Counted from the first letter of the stretch, positions 41,530 through 51,289 are shown. The stretch: 64,000 nt of DNA from Hydrogenophaga sp. (GCA_018333605.1 JAGXSV010000083.1:1-64000); one strand, 5' to 3'. The notes: generated by a model from the letters alone, not told the origin. Made by a program: numbers and translations.

Positions 41530-41712
41530 ATGGAGTATCGAGAAACCGACGACGAATGTCCGAGCTGCGGTGCAACAGCAGAAGATCGCAAACGGAACAA
41601 GCCAAACGAGCCTCAAGGGCTGGAAACGTGCCCTCACTGCAACAGTGAGAAGTGCTGCATGTGCGACATGGGCGACGACGTGGAATGCCTGTCGTGCGAT
41701 ATGGGCGACTGA
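41530..41712 (+). CDS. Small zinc-binding Cys-rich protein, 60 aa
   Basis: Three Cys pairs are visible: CPSCG, CPHC, and CCMC followed later by CLSC. They suggest one or two zinc knuckles. AAAGGA lies six bases before the ATG. It is acidic overall. No family is recognised; similar small proteins are common in phages. Confidence 0.65.
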   Translation: MEYRETDDECPSCGATAEDRKRNKPNEPQGLETCPHCNSEKCCMCDMGDDVECLSCDMGD

Positions 41713-41766
41713 GCAGTCCAACATCGAATCCAGCCACGCCACTTGACGGCGGATGGAATGAGGGTT

Positions 41767-41792
41767 TGTGCTTCACCCACCCGAAGCGCGCA
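41767..41792 (+). repeat. Conserved leader hairpin, copy A
   Basis: TGTGCTTC ACCCACCC GAAGCGCGCA can fold as a short hairpin in front of the DUF5131 gene. A near-identical copy lies at 62293-62318 in front of another small gene. TGACGGC precedes both copies. Confidence 0.5.
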
Positions 41793-41808
41793 GATCGTGG
41801 AGTGCCTG

Positions 41809-42558
41809 ATGGCCGAAACAACAGGAATTGCCTGGACCGACAGCACCTTCAACCCTTGGATCGGGTGCACCAAGGTGGGCCCGGGCTGCGACAACTGCTA
41901 TGCCGAGGCGCTGATGGAGAAGCGCTGGCATCGCGTGCAGTGGGGCAGCGGCCGAGCGCGCCAGAAGACCAGCGCCTCGAACTGGCAGGCGCCACTGCAT
42001 TGGGAGAAGCACCACGAGGATTTCGCGCTGGCGCACGGCCGGCGGCGCCGGGTGTTCTGCGCTTCGCTGGCCGACGTTTTCGACAACGAGGTGCCGCCGC
42101 AGTGGCGCGGTGAGCTGTGGGCGCTTATGAAATCGACCCCGCACCTTGACTGGCTGGTGCTGACAAAGCGCGTGGGCAACGTGCAAAGCATGGCGCCTGC
42201 CGAAGGCTTGCCGCCGAACGTGTGGCTGGGCGCGACGATGGTGAACCAAGCCGAGTACGACCGTGACGTGCGCAAGCTGCTGGCCGTAGATGCCAGCGTG
42301 CGGTTCCTGAGCGTCGAGCCGATGCTCGGTCCAATCCACGGCGGCCTGGACCTGCACGGCCTGGACTGGGTGATCGTGGGCGGCGAGAGCGGCCGCGGCG
42401 CGCGGCCGATTCACCGCGAGTGGATCGACAGCCTGCGGCGCGAGTGCGATGCGGCCGGCGTGGCGTTCTTCTTCAAGCAGTGGGGCGGCGAGAGCGCCAC
42501 GGCCGGCGGGTGCAGCCTGGACGGCGCCGAGGTGAAGCAATGGCCGTGCACCGCGTGA
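41809..42558 (+). CDS. DUF5131 / phage Gp37-Gp68 family protein, 249 aa
   Basis: The family signature is clear: GIAWTDSTFNPWIGC, then KVGPGCDNCYAE, LTKR, FLSVEPMLGP and VGGESG. The Cys spacing and fold relate to radical-SAM-like TIM barrels, though the usual CxxxCxxC is not exact. The enzymatic role is unknown; it is frequent in phages and plasmids. The start at 41809 has GGAG upstream; the frame is open from 41743. Confidence 0.85.
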   Translation: MAETTGIAWTDSTFNPWIGCTKVGPGCDNCYAEALMEKRWHRVQWGSGRARQKTSASNWQAPLHWEKHHEDFALAHGRRRRVFCASLADVFDNEVPPQWRGELWALMKSTPHLDWLVLTKRVGNVQSMAPAEGLPPNVWLGATMVNQAEYDRDVRKLLAVDASVRFLSVEPMLGPIHGGLDLHGLDWVIVGGESGRGARPIHREWIDSLRRECDAAGVAFFFKQWGGESATAGGCSLDGAEVKQWPCTA

Positions 42559-42799
42559 AAATTGCTGTTCCTCACCCGATACGCGGTCCTGAAGGCGAAT
42601 CACATTGGACGCCATGAACCGTAACGCAGAACATCACTTCGAGGCGCCCTACAGGGGGTCGCCTTACCTCTCTCCGAAGTTGCCGGCCGCTGTGCAATCG
42701 GTGTACCCTTCAGGCCATTGAAGCGCCGTCCAGACGATCAAACTGTCAATGCGAACACTCTGAGTCCTTCTAAAGCGATGAACTGAAGCAGAACCTCCC
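42559..42799. other. Intergenic region upstream of dnaB terminators
   Basis: No gene is supported. A CGCCCTACAGGGGGTCGCC stretch at about 42641 may form a weak hairpin. The region separates GC-rich phage-type genes from dnaB and may contain the dnaB promoter, but none is obvious. Confidence 0.3.
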
Positions 42800-42830
42800 G
42801 CGAGCGCTTCCCTCCCTTGCGCTCGCTTTT
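42800..42830 (+). terminator. Terminator 1 before dnaB
   Basis: GCGAGCGC and GCGCTCGC form eight pairs around an 11-base loop, followed by TTTT. It is a canonical intrinsic terminator. Confidence 0.75.
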
Positions 42831-42831
42831 G

Positions 42832-42858
42832 GCCTCGCATCGCGCGAGGCTTTTTTTT
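42832..42858 (+). terminator. Terminator 2 before dnaB
   Basis: GCCTCGC and GCGAGGC with a short loop, followed by eight T residues. It lies only 20 bases before the dnaB start codon, so dnaB must either be read through it (attenuation) or be transcribed from a start inside these 20 bases. Confidence 0.8.
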
Positions 42859-42878
42859 CCCTACCCTGACCTGGTCCG

Positions 42879-44303
42879 ATGTCCACTGTTCATCCCTTTC
42901 CTCACTTCACGTCAAGTCCCGACGACTTTCCAAGTCCACCCGACGAGCAGGTGACGCAGCTGCGGGTCCCGCCTCACTCCATTGAGGCCGAATCCAGCGT
43001 GCTGGGCGGGTTGCTGCTGGACAACGGCGCCTGGGACCGCGTGGCCGACCTGGTCAACGATTCCGACTTCTACCGCTACGAGCACCGACTGACCTACTCG
43101 GCCATCGCGGCCCTGGTCAACGCCAGCAAGCCGGCCGACGTGGTGACGGTGTTCGAGCACCTGCAAAGCCTGGGCAAGGCCGACGAGGCCGGTGGGCTGG
43201 CCTACCTCAACAGCCTGGCCCAGTACGTGCCCAGTGCGGCCAACATTCGCCGCTACGCCGAGATCGTGCGCGAGCGGGCCATCCTGCGCAAACTGGTGGC
43301 CGCCAGCGATGAAATCGCCACCGCAGCCTTCAACCCGCAGGGGCGGGCGGTCGACAAGATCCTGGACGAGGCCGAGCAGAAGATCTTCCACATCGGCGAG
43401 GAAGGCTCGCGCATGAAGGAAGGTTTCCAGTCCATGGACAAGCTGGTGGTCGACCTGCTGGACCGGGTGACGGAGATGTCGGACAACCCCAACGACATCA
43501 CCGGTGTACCCACGGGCTTCCGCGATCTCGACCGCATGACCTCCGGGTTGCAGGCCGGCGACCTGGTGGTGCTGGCGGCGCGTCCTTCCATGGGCAAGAC
43601 CGCCTTTGCCATCAACATCGCCGAGCACGTGGCCCTCAACGAGGGCCTTCCTGTGGCCGTGTTCTCGATGGAAATGGGGGCTTCCCAACTGGCTGTGCGT
43701 ATCGTGGGTTCCATCGGCCGCATCAACCAGAGCCATCTGCGCACCGGCAAGCTCACCGACGACGAATGGCCGCGGTTGACCGAGGCGATCGAAAAGCTGA
43801 GGCAGGTGTCGCTGCACATCGACGAGACCCCCGGCCTGACGCCAGGCGCCCTGCGTGCCAATGCGCGGCGCCTGTCCCGCCAGTGCGGCAAGCTGGGCTT
43901 GATCGTGGTGGACTATCTGCAGCTGATGAGCGGCAGCGGGTCCGACGGTGACAACCGCGCGTCCGAGCTGGGCGAGATCTCGCGTGGTCTGAAGATGCTG
44001 GCCAAGGAGTTGCAGTGCCCGGTGATTGCCCTGTCGCAGCTGAACCGGTCGGTCGAGCAGCGCACCGACAAGCGCCCGATGATGAGCGACTTGCGCGAAT
44101 CGGGTGCCATCGAACAGGATGCCGACATCATCATGTTCATCTATCGCGACGAGTACTACACCAAGGATGCCTGCAAGGAGCCCGGTGTGGCCGAGATCAT
44201 CATTGGCAAGCAGCGCAACGGCCCCACCGGGACCGTCAAGCTGGCCTTCCTCAACATGCTCACCCGCTTCGAAAGCTTGGCCATGGGCCATGACGACTTC
44301 TGA
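42879..44303 (+). CDS. dnaB: Replicative DNA helicase DnaB, 474 aa
   Basis: It unwinds the fork as a hexamer. The N-terminal primase-binding domain (HSIEAESSVLGGLLL) and the RecA-like C-terminal domain are complete. Visible motifs are Walker A ARPSMGKTAF, Walker B LIVVDYLQLM, ALSQLNRSVEQR, and the arginine finger region KQRNGPTGT. Length and sequence look like a chromosomal Comamonadaceae DnaB rather than a phage type. The codon use is GC-richer than the neighbours. It was probably captured from a host together with its upstream terminators. Confidence 0.95.
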   Translation: MSTVHPFPHFTSSPDDFPSPPDEQVTQLRVPPHSIEAESSVLGGLLLDNGAWDRVADLVNDSDFYRYEHRLTYSAIAALVNASKPADVVTVFEHLQSLGKADEAGGLAYLNSLAQYVPSAANIRRYAEIVRERAILRKLVAASDEIATAAFNPQGRAVDKILDEAEQKIFHIGEEGSRMKEGFQSMDKLVVDLLDRVTEMSDNPNDITGVPTGFRDLDRMTSGLQAGDLVVLAARPSMGKTAFAINIAEHVALNEGLPVAVFSMEMGASQLAVRIVGSIGRINQSHLRTGKLTDDEWPRLTEAIEKLRQVSLHIDETPGLTPGALRANARRLSRQCGKLGLIVVDYLQLMSGSGSDGDNRASELGEISRGLKMLAKELQCPVIALSQLNRSVEQRTDKRPMMSDLRESGAIEQDADIIMFIYRDEYYTKDACKEPGVAEIIIGKQRNGPTGTVKLAFLNMLTRFESLAMGHDDF

Positions 44304-44313
44304 GGAACAGCTC

Positions 44314-44979
44314 ATGCTCATTGTTGATTCACGCGAGACACGCTGCGACATTCCAAACACGTTGCGCTCTCTGGGCGTACCTTTCGAAATCGCTGAGTTG
44401 TCGGCGGGAGACTACAAGCTTGGCCCATTTCTCATTGAGCGCAAGTCCGCGAATGATCTGGTGGCCTCGATCCTGGATGGTCGTCTCTTCGAGCAAGCAG
44501 AGGCAATCTGCTTAAATGCAGACCGCCCCATGATCGTGATTGAGGGAGACCTCACTGCCGTGGTGTCGGCGATCGACTACGAATCGCTACTCGGAGCCAT
44601 TTCCGCTCTGACGGTTTTCTGGGAGATTCAGGTTCTCCATCTGCCATCGTCACAAAGCAGCGCCAGGCTGGTGGCCAGGATGCACAAGCACCTCACAGAT
44701 GGTCTTGGCTACGAGGTGGCCACTCGGGTTGCAAAGCCCCGGGCGGCGCCAGACGGAGCGATGTCCCAGTATCTTGTGTCCGGGCTGCCAGGTGTTGGGC
44801 CCGAGCTGGCCAGGCGACTCGTACAGCACTTCGGATCTGCAGGTGCAGTCTTTGCAGCTTCTGAGAAGGATCTGTGCAGCGTGAAGGGGATTGGTGCCGG
44901 CACTGCACGAAAGATCGTTGAAAGCCTGCAGCTGCGACCAAGCAGCTTCCGGTCAACGAAATCAGCACCCATCCTCTAA
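44314..44979 (+). CDS. ERCC4/XPF-type nuclease with HhH domain, 221 aa
   Basis: The nuclease motif IERKSANDL (ERKxxxD) with DSRE and GDY before it is intact, as in XPF/Mus81/Hef enzymes that cut branched DNA. The C-terminus has helix-hairpin-helix repeats, LPGVGPELARRL and VKGIGAGTARKI. The start at 44314 has GAGGA and lies 10 bases after dnaB, so the two genes may be co-transcribed. A role in fork repair is likely. Archaeal-type ERCC4 nucleases in bacteria are mostly on phages and plasmids. Confidence 0.9.
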   Translation: MLIVDSRETRCDIPNTLRSLGVPFEIAELSAGDYKLGPFLIERKSANDLVASILDGRLFEQAEAICLNADRPMIVIEGDLTAVVSAIDYESLLGAISALTVFWEIQVLHLPSSQSSARLVARMHKHLTDGLGYEVATRVAKPRAAPDGAMSQYLVSGLPGVGPELARRLVQHFGSAGAVFAASEKDLCSVKGIGAGTARKIVESLQLRPSSFRSTKSAPIL

Positions 44980-45202
44980 CCCAGTATGAATGCCGAACGA
45001 CGCTTACATTGACTGGATGCACGCGTTCATGATCCGCGCATGAAAGGCCTTCTGTCCTCAATTTCTCGCCTTCTGAGTCGCTGCCGCAGCGTGTCTGTCT
45101 TGTAATGGCAGGCCGCCACCTGGTGCAAGCGGGCTCAGCGCTCCCAGAATTGGGTTGCGGCGCTGAAGTCGACAAGCGACGGTTACGTGATAAAACAAGA
45201 AC

Positions 45203-45433
45203 ATGAACCAGAGAACCACAATCGTGCGTCCTGAATACCATGCTTGGAAGAAGCAATTCAAGCAGGAGCGGAGTCGGGAACCCACTGCATACGAAGCTTG
45301 GTGCGCCAGTGCCGACCACTGTCGCGTTGTGGCCTCCGATACGTCCAGCAGCGAACACCAGTCGAGCCCTCGTTCGCATGGCGAATTGGCTGATCTCTGC
45401 GCCCGAGTGTCTCCACCCTCTGCTACCCGATGA
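45203..45433 (+). CDS. Hypothetical small protein, 76 aa
   Basis: It begins MNQRTTIVRPEYHAWKKQF. The first half is helical and basic, and the tail is Ser-rich. There is no strong ribosome site. Its stop overlaps the next start as ATGA. No family is recognised. Confidence 0.5.
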   Translation: MNQRTTIVRPEYHAWKKQFKQERSREPTAYEAWCASADHCRVVASDTSSSEHQSSPRSHGELADLCARVSPPSATR

Positions 45434-45645
45434 ATACGTCATCACCTGGCTATGAGGGCGTGCCTCCACATCCCCCAGTGGATCGCCCTTGCTCCGCTTG
45501 CGCGAACTACGGTGGTCCTATTGGGCCCGCCCACGTGACGGCCGCCTGGTGTCTGGACGCCAAGATTGTCCGCGCCCAACCTGAGCGTGGGTGTGCATTC
45601 TGGAAAGCGGCGGTACCTTCCCACAACTCCATCCCCCCTCGTTGA
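45430..45645 (+). CDS. Hypothetical small protein, 71 aa
   Basis: Coupled to the preceding gene by an ATGA overlap. Four Cys (CSACANYG, then AAWCLDAK and GCAFW) hint at a metal site. The final residues are Pro-rich. No family is recognised. Confidence 0.5.
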   Translation: MNTSSPGYEGVPPHPPVDRPCSACANYGGPIGPAHVTAAWCLDAKIVRAQPERGCAFWKAAVPSHNSIPPR

Positions 45646-45723
45646 AGCGCCACCATCGGCATACCGCCTCGACACACAGTCCATTGGCTCCCTTGGCCGA
45701 CGTGTCCCCCTACAAATTCCCGT

Positions 45724-47619
45724 ATGACTCGAACCCTCCTCTCCAAGCTGTCGACAATGACCGAGGATGAACTGCGACGCGAGTTGGCTGAGCTGCTGAC
45801 CCGCCAGAAGCTAGGTCTTGTCTGGGAGCACAGCGCCATCGATCGCGATAAGGCCATCAACGCCAACGTCGTTCTCCCCCGACTGGATCACGCTCTATCG
45901 CACAACCTCGGTTCCGAGCCCTGCCAGAACCTGATCATCGAAGGAGACAACTTCGACTCACTGCGGTTGCTGCGTGCCACTCATGCCAACAAGATCAGGG
46001 TGATCTACATTGATCCCCCGTACAACACTGGCAACAAGGACTGGGTCTACAACGACCGATACACGGGCAAGAACGATAGGTGGCGGCACAGCCAATGGCT
46101 GGAGTTTCTTTATCAGCGCCTAGTCTTGGCGCGTGACCTCCTTACACCTGATGGAGTGATCCTGGTCAGCATCAACGAAGACAATCGAGCCCGCCTGGAG
46201 CTTCTCATGGACGAGGTGTTTCCAAGCAGGAAGCTGGGCTCCTTCGTCTGGAAAACACGTTCCGGCTCAAATGATGAGCAGGCCCTATTTTCGGTCGATC
46301 ACGAGTATGTCCTCGTGTATGCACAGCCTGGCTTCAAGTTTCGTGGTGAGGCAAAAGATTTCGCACAGTACAAGAACCCGGACAACGATCCTCGCGGACC
46401 TTGGAAAACGGGCGATCTCGGCAAAGGTCACACTCGCGCCGAACGTCCCAATGCTTACTACCCCATTCAGAATCCGCGAACCGGCATCTGGTATCCATGC
46501 AACCCCGCCGTTGTTTGGCGGTTCGCAAGCGAAACTCGGGTCAAAGACAAGAGCACCTTGCGGGCAAAAACCATGGAGCAATACATCAGAGAGGATAAGG
46601 TCATCTTCCCTGACCCCAGAACCGAGCGCGTAGTGGTCTGGAAAACAAAGGCCGAATTGCATGCTGCCATCGCAGCGGGTGACGTTCCTTTGCGCCCAAA
46701 GACAAAGATGCCCCTTTTGACCATGGATTTGCCCGATCTGGACTTCTGGATCGGCAAGCCTGTCGGCTTTGGTCGCCCCTGGTTTAAGCGACATCTGCGC
46801 GACGTGCAAAGCGAGTTGCGTCCTGTTTCAAGCTGGATACGTGGTGCCGTCGAGGATGACTTGAGCGACGACTTGACCATCAACTTGATGGCGCAGCGCA
46901 GCGGTACTGGTGAGCATTCCGCTAATGAAATCCTTGGGACCAACGCATTTCCCTATCCAAAGCCTCTGTCTCTGATCAAGGCATTGCTTGAACAGGCCAC
47001 TCAGCCAAACGATATCGTTTTGGACTTTTTCGCGGGCTCTGGCACCACCGGGCATGCCGTGCTGGCCATAAATGCATCCGATGGCGGGAATCGGCAGTTC
47101 ATCCTGTGCTCTAGCACGGAATCCAACGTCAAGGATACTGACCGCAATATCTGCCGCGACATCACTGCTGAACGGATGCGGCGCGTCATGGCTGGATACG
47201 TGGGCACTCCGGGCCTAGGTGGCTCTTTTGCATACCTGACCCTTGACCTGGTCGACCCAGCCGACGCGCAGTTGGATGCCGGTTCGCACCAGATCACTCA
47301 ATTGCTTTCACTGCGCCTGCAGGGGGCAGCCATCGCACCCTCTTCCTACCTCGATCCTATGATCGTCCTGGCCGCGAACCAGGACATCGCAGCGGTCTAT
47401 ATCCCGAGCGTCACGCAGGATGCCATCGCTGCTACCGTTGCCCTTCCCCATCGGCGACTTCTGGTTTTCTCTACCCGCCCCGACACTGTTGGCGAACTGC
47501 TCACGGCGGCAGGCAAGCTCTGTGACAGCCGTTCCGTTGGCAAGGAAATCAGCGCCGGCCAAGCCGGCTCTGAGCAGACCGACCTACGCGTTCGTCCCGT
47601 AACGGAGGAATCCCTGTGA
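45724..47619 (+). CDS. mod: Type III restriction-modification methyltransferase (Mod), 631 aa
   Basis: It methylates an adenine in the target and gives specificity to the Res subunit. Motif IV IDPPYNTGN (about residue 98) comes before motif I DFFAGSGTTGHAVL (about 440), the order of beta-class type III enzymes. The central 300 residues are the target-recognition part. The stop overlaps the res start as GTGA, so the two subunits are made together. Confidence 0.92.
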   Translation: MTRTLLSKLSTMTEDELRRELAELLTRQKLGLVWEHSAIDRDKAINANVVLPRLDHALSHNLGSEPCQNLIIEGDNFDSLRLLRATHANKIRVIYIDPPYNTGNKDWVYNDRYTGKNDRWRHSQWLEFLYQRLVLARDLLTPDGVILVSINEDNRARLELLMDEVFPSRKLGSFVWKTRSGSNDEQALFSVDHEYVLVYAQPGFKFRGEAKDFAQYKNPDNDPRGPWKTGDLGKGHTRAERPNAYYPIQNPRTGIWYPCNPAVVWRFASETRVKDKSTLRAKTMEQYIREDKVIFPDPRTERVVVWKTKAELHAAIAAGDVPLRPKTKMPLLTMDLPDLDFWIGKPVGFGRPWFKRHLRDVQSELRPVSSWIRGAVEDDLSDDLTINLMAQRSGTGEHSANEILGTNAFPYPKPLSLIKALLEQATQPNDIVLDFFAGSGTTGHAVLAINASDGGNRQFILCSSTESNVKDTDRNICRDITAERMRRVMAGYVGTPGLGGSFAYLTLDLVDPADAQLDAGSHQITQLLSLRLQGAAIAPSSYLDPMIVLAANQDIAAVYIPSVTQDAIAATVALPHRRLLVFSTRPDTVGELLTAAGKLCDSRSVGKEISAGQAGSEQTDLRVRPVTEESL

Positions 47620-50312
47620 CCGAAGGCCAGTTTGCCAAAGACCTGATCGCTGCTCAGCAAGCGGCAGTCATCCCCGAAGAATTTCAATCCCGCCTGATCA
47701 ACAGCATGGCGGCTGAATTGATCAGGCAGGCGCCGGCTCCGGCAGTGCTGCGAGCCCCGACTGGATCTGGCAAGACCTTCATGATCGCCAGATCGATCGA
47801 GATCGTGAGTCAGTCGGCCCCCACCGTCTGGTTCTGGTTCGTTCCCTTTGCCAACCTGGTTCAGCAAACCGAAGGCGCCCTTGCTGCTGACGCGAAGCAC
47901 TTGCACCCCATCCGTTTGGACCGTGGCCGGAACCAGCTGCCAGAAAACGGGATGGTGATCATCTCCACGGCAGCGGCAGTAGCTCGTGCCAAATCCCGGA
48001 CCCAGGGCTACGACGATGGCGTCGACGATTTCGAACGCAGCCTTGCCCAGTTTCGTGAGCTGGCGGTGGCGCGAGGCCTGCGATTGGGCGTTGTCATCGA
48101 CGAGGCTCATATCGGTGTGGAGAGCCAGACAGAGTTTGGCCGATTCGTTCACTGGCTACGCCCAGATTGCCTTCTCATGGCCACCGCAACCCCCAAGGAC
48201 AGGAAGCTCAACGACTTCCTCGGCGCCGCAGGCTACGATGGCCTGGTCACCTATTCCGTTTCCCGTGATGAGGTGGTCGATGCGCGCCTGAACAAGCGCT
48301 ACATCGAAGCGGTGATCTACAACCTGCGCGAAAGTCTGCAGGGCATCACCGACCTGCAAGCCACCGTTCTCAAGCAGGCCTGGCGCCGCAATGTGCGGCT
48401 GGGCCGCATACTGTCCGAGGCCGGCGTGGACGTCCGCCCGCTACTTCTGGTTCAGGTGGGCAACGGCGCCGATGCGGTCAAGATCGCCCGCGAGACGCTG
48501 ATCAAGGTGTGCGGCGTGCCCTTGACTTGCATCGGTGAGCACTCCGCTGATGACCCAGATCCAGTGCTGATGGCTCAGATCGCCAACGACACGACCAAGG
48601 ACGTGCTGATTTTCAAGCAGTCGGCCGGTACCGGCTTCGACGCCCCCCGGGCCTTTGTCCTGGCCTCAACGAAGCCGGTCAACGATCCGGACTTTGCCAT
48701 GCAGTTCGTCGGACGGGTCATGCGGGTTCATCGCCAGATCCGCTCATCCTTCCCGGCGCCTACCCCAATTCCAGAAGAGCTGGACTCGGCCTACATCTAC
48801 CTGGCCAACGCGCAGGCGCAGCCGGGGTTTGAAGCTGCCGTTCGGTCAGCCAGTGAGCTTCGTACCAACCTGCAAGGGCAATCTGAGGCGCTCACGGTTC
48901 GTGAGACCGCATCGGGTGCAGTCCACCTGTCGAACAAACCAGAGCCAGAGGTCCGCCTGTTCTACGAAAACAGCATCCTTCCTCGTGTTATTTCGCCTCC
49001 TCCCCTTCATTCAGACGTTGCACCCCCGCCCTCTCCCCGCCCTTTTGCAGGACCGACGCCTTTTCTCTTTGGGGAACACGATCTGGATATTCCGATCCCG
49101 AATCCTGTTGCGCAGAAGGGCCACCCACCCCCTGCCAGGGCGGCAGAGTCCATCAGCGACGCCGTAGGCGACCTTGCCAGCCTGGATATCAAGGCCTACC
49201 CGCTGCAACGCGATCGATTCGACATCCCCATCGCCCTCAAGACCGAAGAGCGCCCGGTGCTCAACGATATGTCTGCCGCAACACGGCTGGCTGCGGCTCG
49301 GTTGAACATCGACGACGCGCTCAAGGCGATGGCTTTGCGAGTGGCCACAGGAAAGGTGACTGAGACGGAGGTCCACAAGGAACTTCTATCTGGCCGCGTC
49401 ACCCGCAAGGACGTGGCGATCGTGATCGAGCGCAGGGCATTGGCTGCCGCCGCTCGATCGGCCATGCGTGAGCTTCCTCAGTTCGAAGAGGCCGATGAAC
49501 AGATTTTGGTCGAGGTGCTCACATCCCGGATGTCTGAAGCTGTTGAGCATTCGCTGGCCGGCATCGACGACGAAGAGAGGCCAGATGCCAAGGAAATCGC
49601 ACGCATGGCCAGAGACTGTGCCTACTGGGTAATTCTGCGCTCCCGGCACGAGCTTGCTGAGGCGTTGCATGCAGCCATCGCTGAACAGTCCAGGCTGCTG
49701 GATGCAAGTCCCCTGCCTGACTTCATGTTGTTCCCGCAAAGCATTGCCCTTGAAGACTCGCTCAAGAACGTGTATGGCGTCATGCCACCGACCCACGCTG
49801 ACATGGACACTGTGCAGCAAGAGGTCCCTCTGCAGGTGCGGTCTCTCCTCAAGCCCTTGAACCTGGCCTTTGACGATCGCGCCTGGGCCCTTGCCGAGTA
49901 TGACGGCAGTCATGCCATGGGCGAAGGTGAGATCGCCTTTGCCAAGGCTCTGGATAGGGCTCCGTTCGTGAAGTGGTGGCACCGCAATCCAGACCGCAAG
50001 CCGTATTCGGTACGCCTCGTTCGTGGCGAGCACAAGCACTACTTTCATCCGGACTTCATCGTGTTCCTTGAGCACTTCCGCGGCGACACGCCGCTGCTAC
50101 GCCTCATCGAAACCAAGGAGAGCACCAAGGACGCGGCCAACAAGTCAAAGCGGTTCAACCCTTTCTACGGCAGAGTCCTCTTCTTGACCGAGAACAAGCG
50201 CGAGCTGTACTGTGTGAACGAGGATGGCAGCTTGGGCATGAAGGTCGATCCGGACTCACTGGAAGGCCTGCGAGAGTGGCTCAGAGCCAGTCGCCCAGCG
50301 TCTCAGGTGTGA
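47616..50312 (+). CDS. res: Type III restriction enzyme Res subunit, 898 aa
   Basis: It has an ATP-dependent SF2 helicase domain and a C-terminal nuclease. Helicase motifs: I APTGSGKTF, II VIDEAHIG (DEAH), III MATATPKD, VI QFVGRVMR. Near the end HPDFIVFLE and LIETKES form a PD-(D/E)xK nuclease site. The GTG start at 47616 overlaps the mod stop. It restricts unmethylated DNA entering the cell. The system looks intact. Confidence 0.92.
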   Translation: MTEGQFAKDLIAAQQAAVIPEEFQSRLINSMAAELIRQAPAPAVLRAPTGSGKTFMIARSIEIVSQSAPTVWFWFVPFANLVQQTEGALAADAKHLHPIRLDRGRNQLPENGMVIISTAAAVARAKSRTQGYDDGVDDFERSLAQFRELAVARGLRLGVVIDEAHIGVESQTEFGRFVHWLRPDCLLMATATPKDRKLNDFLGAAGYDGLVTYSVSRDEVVDARLNKRYIEAVIYNLRESLQGITDLQATVLKQAWRRNVRLGRILSEAGVDVRPLLLVQVGNGADAVKIARETLIKVCGVPLTCIGEHSADDPDPVLMAQIANDTTKDVLIFKQSAGTGFDAPRAFVLASTKPVNDPDFAMQFVGRVMRVHRQIRSSFPAPTPIPEELDSAYIYLANAQAQPGFEAAVRSASELRTNLQGQSEALTVRETASGAVHLSNKPEPEVRLFYENSILPRVISPPPLHSDVAPPPSPRPFAGPTPFLFGEHDLDIPIPNPVAQKGHPPPARAAESISDAVGDLASLDIKAYPLQRDRFDIPIALKTEERPVLNDMSAATRLAAARLNIDDALKAMALRVATGKVTETEVHKELLSGRVTRKDVAIVIERRALAAAARSAMRELPQFEEADEQILVEVLTSRMSEAVEHSLAGIDDEERPDAKEIARMARDCAYWVILRSRHELAEALHAAIAEQSRLLDASPLPDFMLFPQSIALEDSLKNVYGVMPPTHADMDTVQQEVPLQVRSLLKPLNLAFDDRAWALAEYDGSHAMGEGEIAFAKALDRAPFVKWWHRNPDRKPYSVRLVRGEHKHYFHPDFIVFLEHFRGDTPLLRLIETKESTKDAANKSKRFNPFYGRVLFLTENKRELYCVNEDGSLGMKVDPDSLEGLREWLRASRPASQV

Positions 50313-50627
50313 ACCTTCACTGAACCTGCGCGTTGTCAAACTTGCTTTCTGGATCTGTTGGTTCAGCCTATCGGCATGACCAGCAGAACTCCATCCGTAC
50401 TTGTTGCAGCGGAATATTCCGCCTCGATCGAGGTTGCTGGCTTCAGAGTCCACGCCGCTCTGTAGCCAGGCCAAGACTGAGGGGCTGTTCGCAAGATGTG
50501 CAGTGCCCCAGCCTTGGCAGGTAGACAAATCCTTGCAGAATTCACCCAGCTTTCGAAATCTAGTCAGGCTTTAGGCCATTTATCCTTTCAACACCACACA
50601 TCAACAACCCGCTTTTTAGGAGAAGCA
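50313..50627. other. Intergenic region after the restriction operon
   Basis: It contains a perfect GCGGAATATTCCGC palindrome at about 50407-50420 and a short unsupported frame (29 codons from 50375). No terminator with a U-run is clear. Confidence 0.3.
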
Positions 50628-50921
50628 ATGATTGCAGTCGATTCCTCAGCAGCCTCCAGCCATCATGAAGTGGATGACGAACCATCCGAGCGCAATCCCA
50701 ATCGTCGCTACTACGTGAGCAGCATCCGCGAAGATCGTTCTATCAGATTTGAGGCCGGTCCCTTCGACACCGATGAACAGGCGAGTGCCGTCCTCCCCCG
50801 TGTCAAGGAGATTGCTGTCCAAGTCAATCCCCGTGCCGTCACTCACACCTTTGCCACCTTTGGCTTCAGTTCTGATATTTTCCCGAACGGTGAACTCAAC
50901 CGCCTGCTTGGTCTTTCTTGA
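50628..50921 (+). CDS. Hypothetical protein, 97 aa
   Basis: The start MIAVDSSAASS at 50628 has TAGGAGAAGCA upstream, a strong site. The core (RRYYVSSIREDRSIRFEAGPF) is a beta sheet pattern. It ends FPNGELNRLLGLS. No family is recognised. Confidence 0.6.
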   Translation: MIAVDSSAASSHHEVDDEPSERNPNRRYYVSSIREDRSIRFEAGPFDTDEQASAVLPRVKEIAVQVNPRAVTHTFATFGFSSDIFPNGELNRLLGLS

Positions 50922-51061
50922 TCCCAGCAACCAGCCTGCTCGTGTGGGGCTTTCTGCCTCACATCGTGGTCTCGATTTCGCGCCTGATGCCCCATTCACC
51001 GGCGAGCTCACCGAGCCAGCTGCATAAACGAGTTGGGCGGGTTTGACTGAAACGCTACAGC

Positions 51062-51289
51062 ATGGCAAAGAAACTTACACCGGAGCGGCTTAGGGCGCGT
51101 GCAAACGCCTACGAAGAGGCCGCCGAACACCTTGAACTTGAGTGGACAGAGGAGCCGAACGAGCGATCCGAAGGAGACGCACTGATACGAGCGTTTCGCG
51201 CTGAGTGCCAACGCCTGCGCGCCATTGCGCTCGCTCGTGAATTCGGCAATCCGCTGCTGGCTCCTATTGGCCTCGCAGGAAAGCCATGA
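51062..51289 (+). CDS. Hypothetical small protein, 75 aa
   Basis: Helical and charged throughout: MAKKLTPERLRARANAYEEA, then a second helix with FRAECQRLRAIALAREF. It could be a small coiled-coil protein. The ribosome site is weak. No family is recognised. Confidence 0.5.
   Translation: MAKKLTPERLRARANAYEEAAEHLELEWTEEPNERSEGDALIRAFRAECQRLRAIALAREFGNPLLAPIGLAGKP

Noticed and set aside
41773-44360. Minus-strand frames of 280 and 482 aa
   Set aside because: They are antisense shadows of the DUF5131 and dnaB genes.
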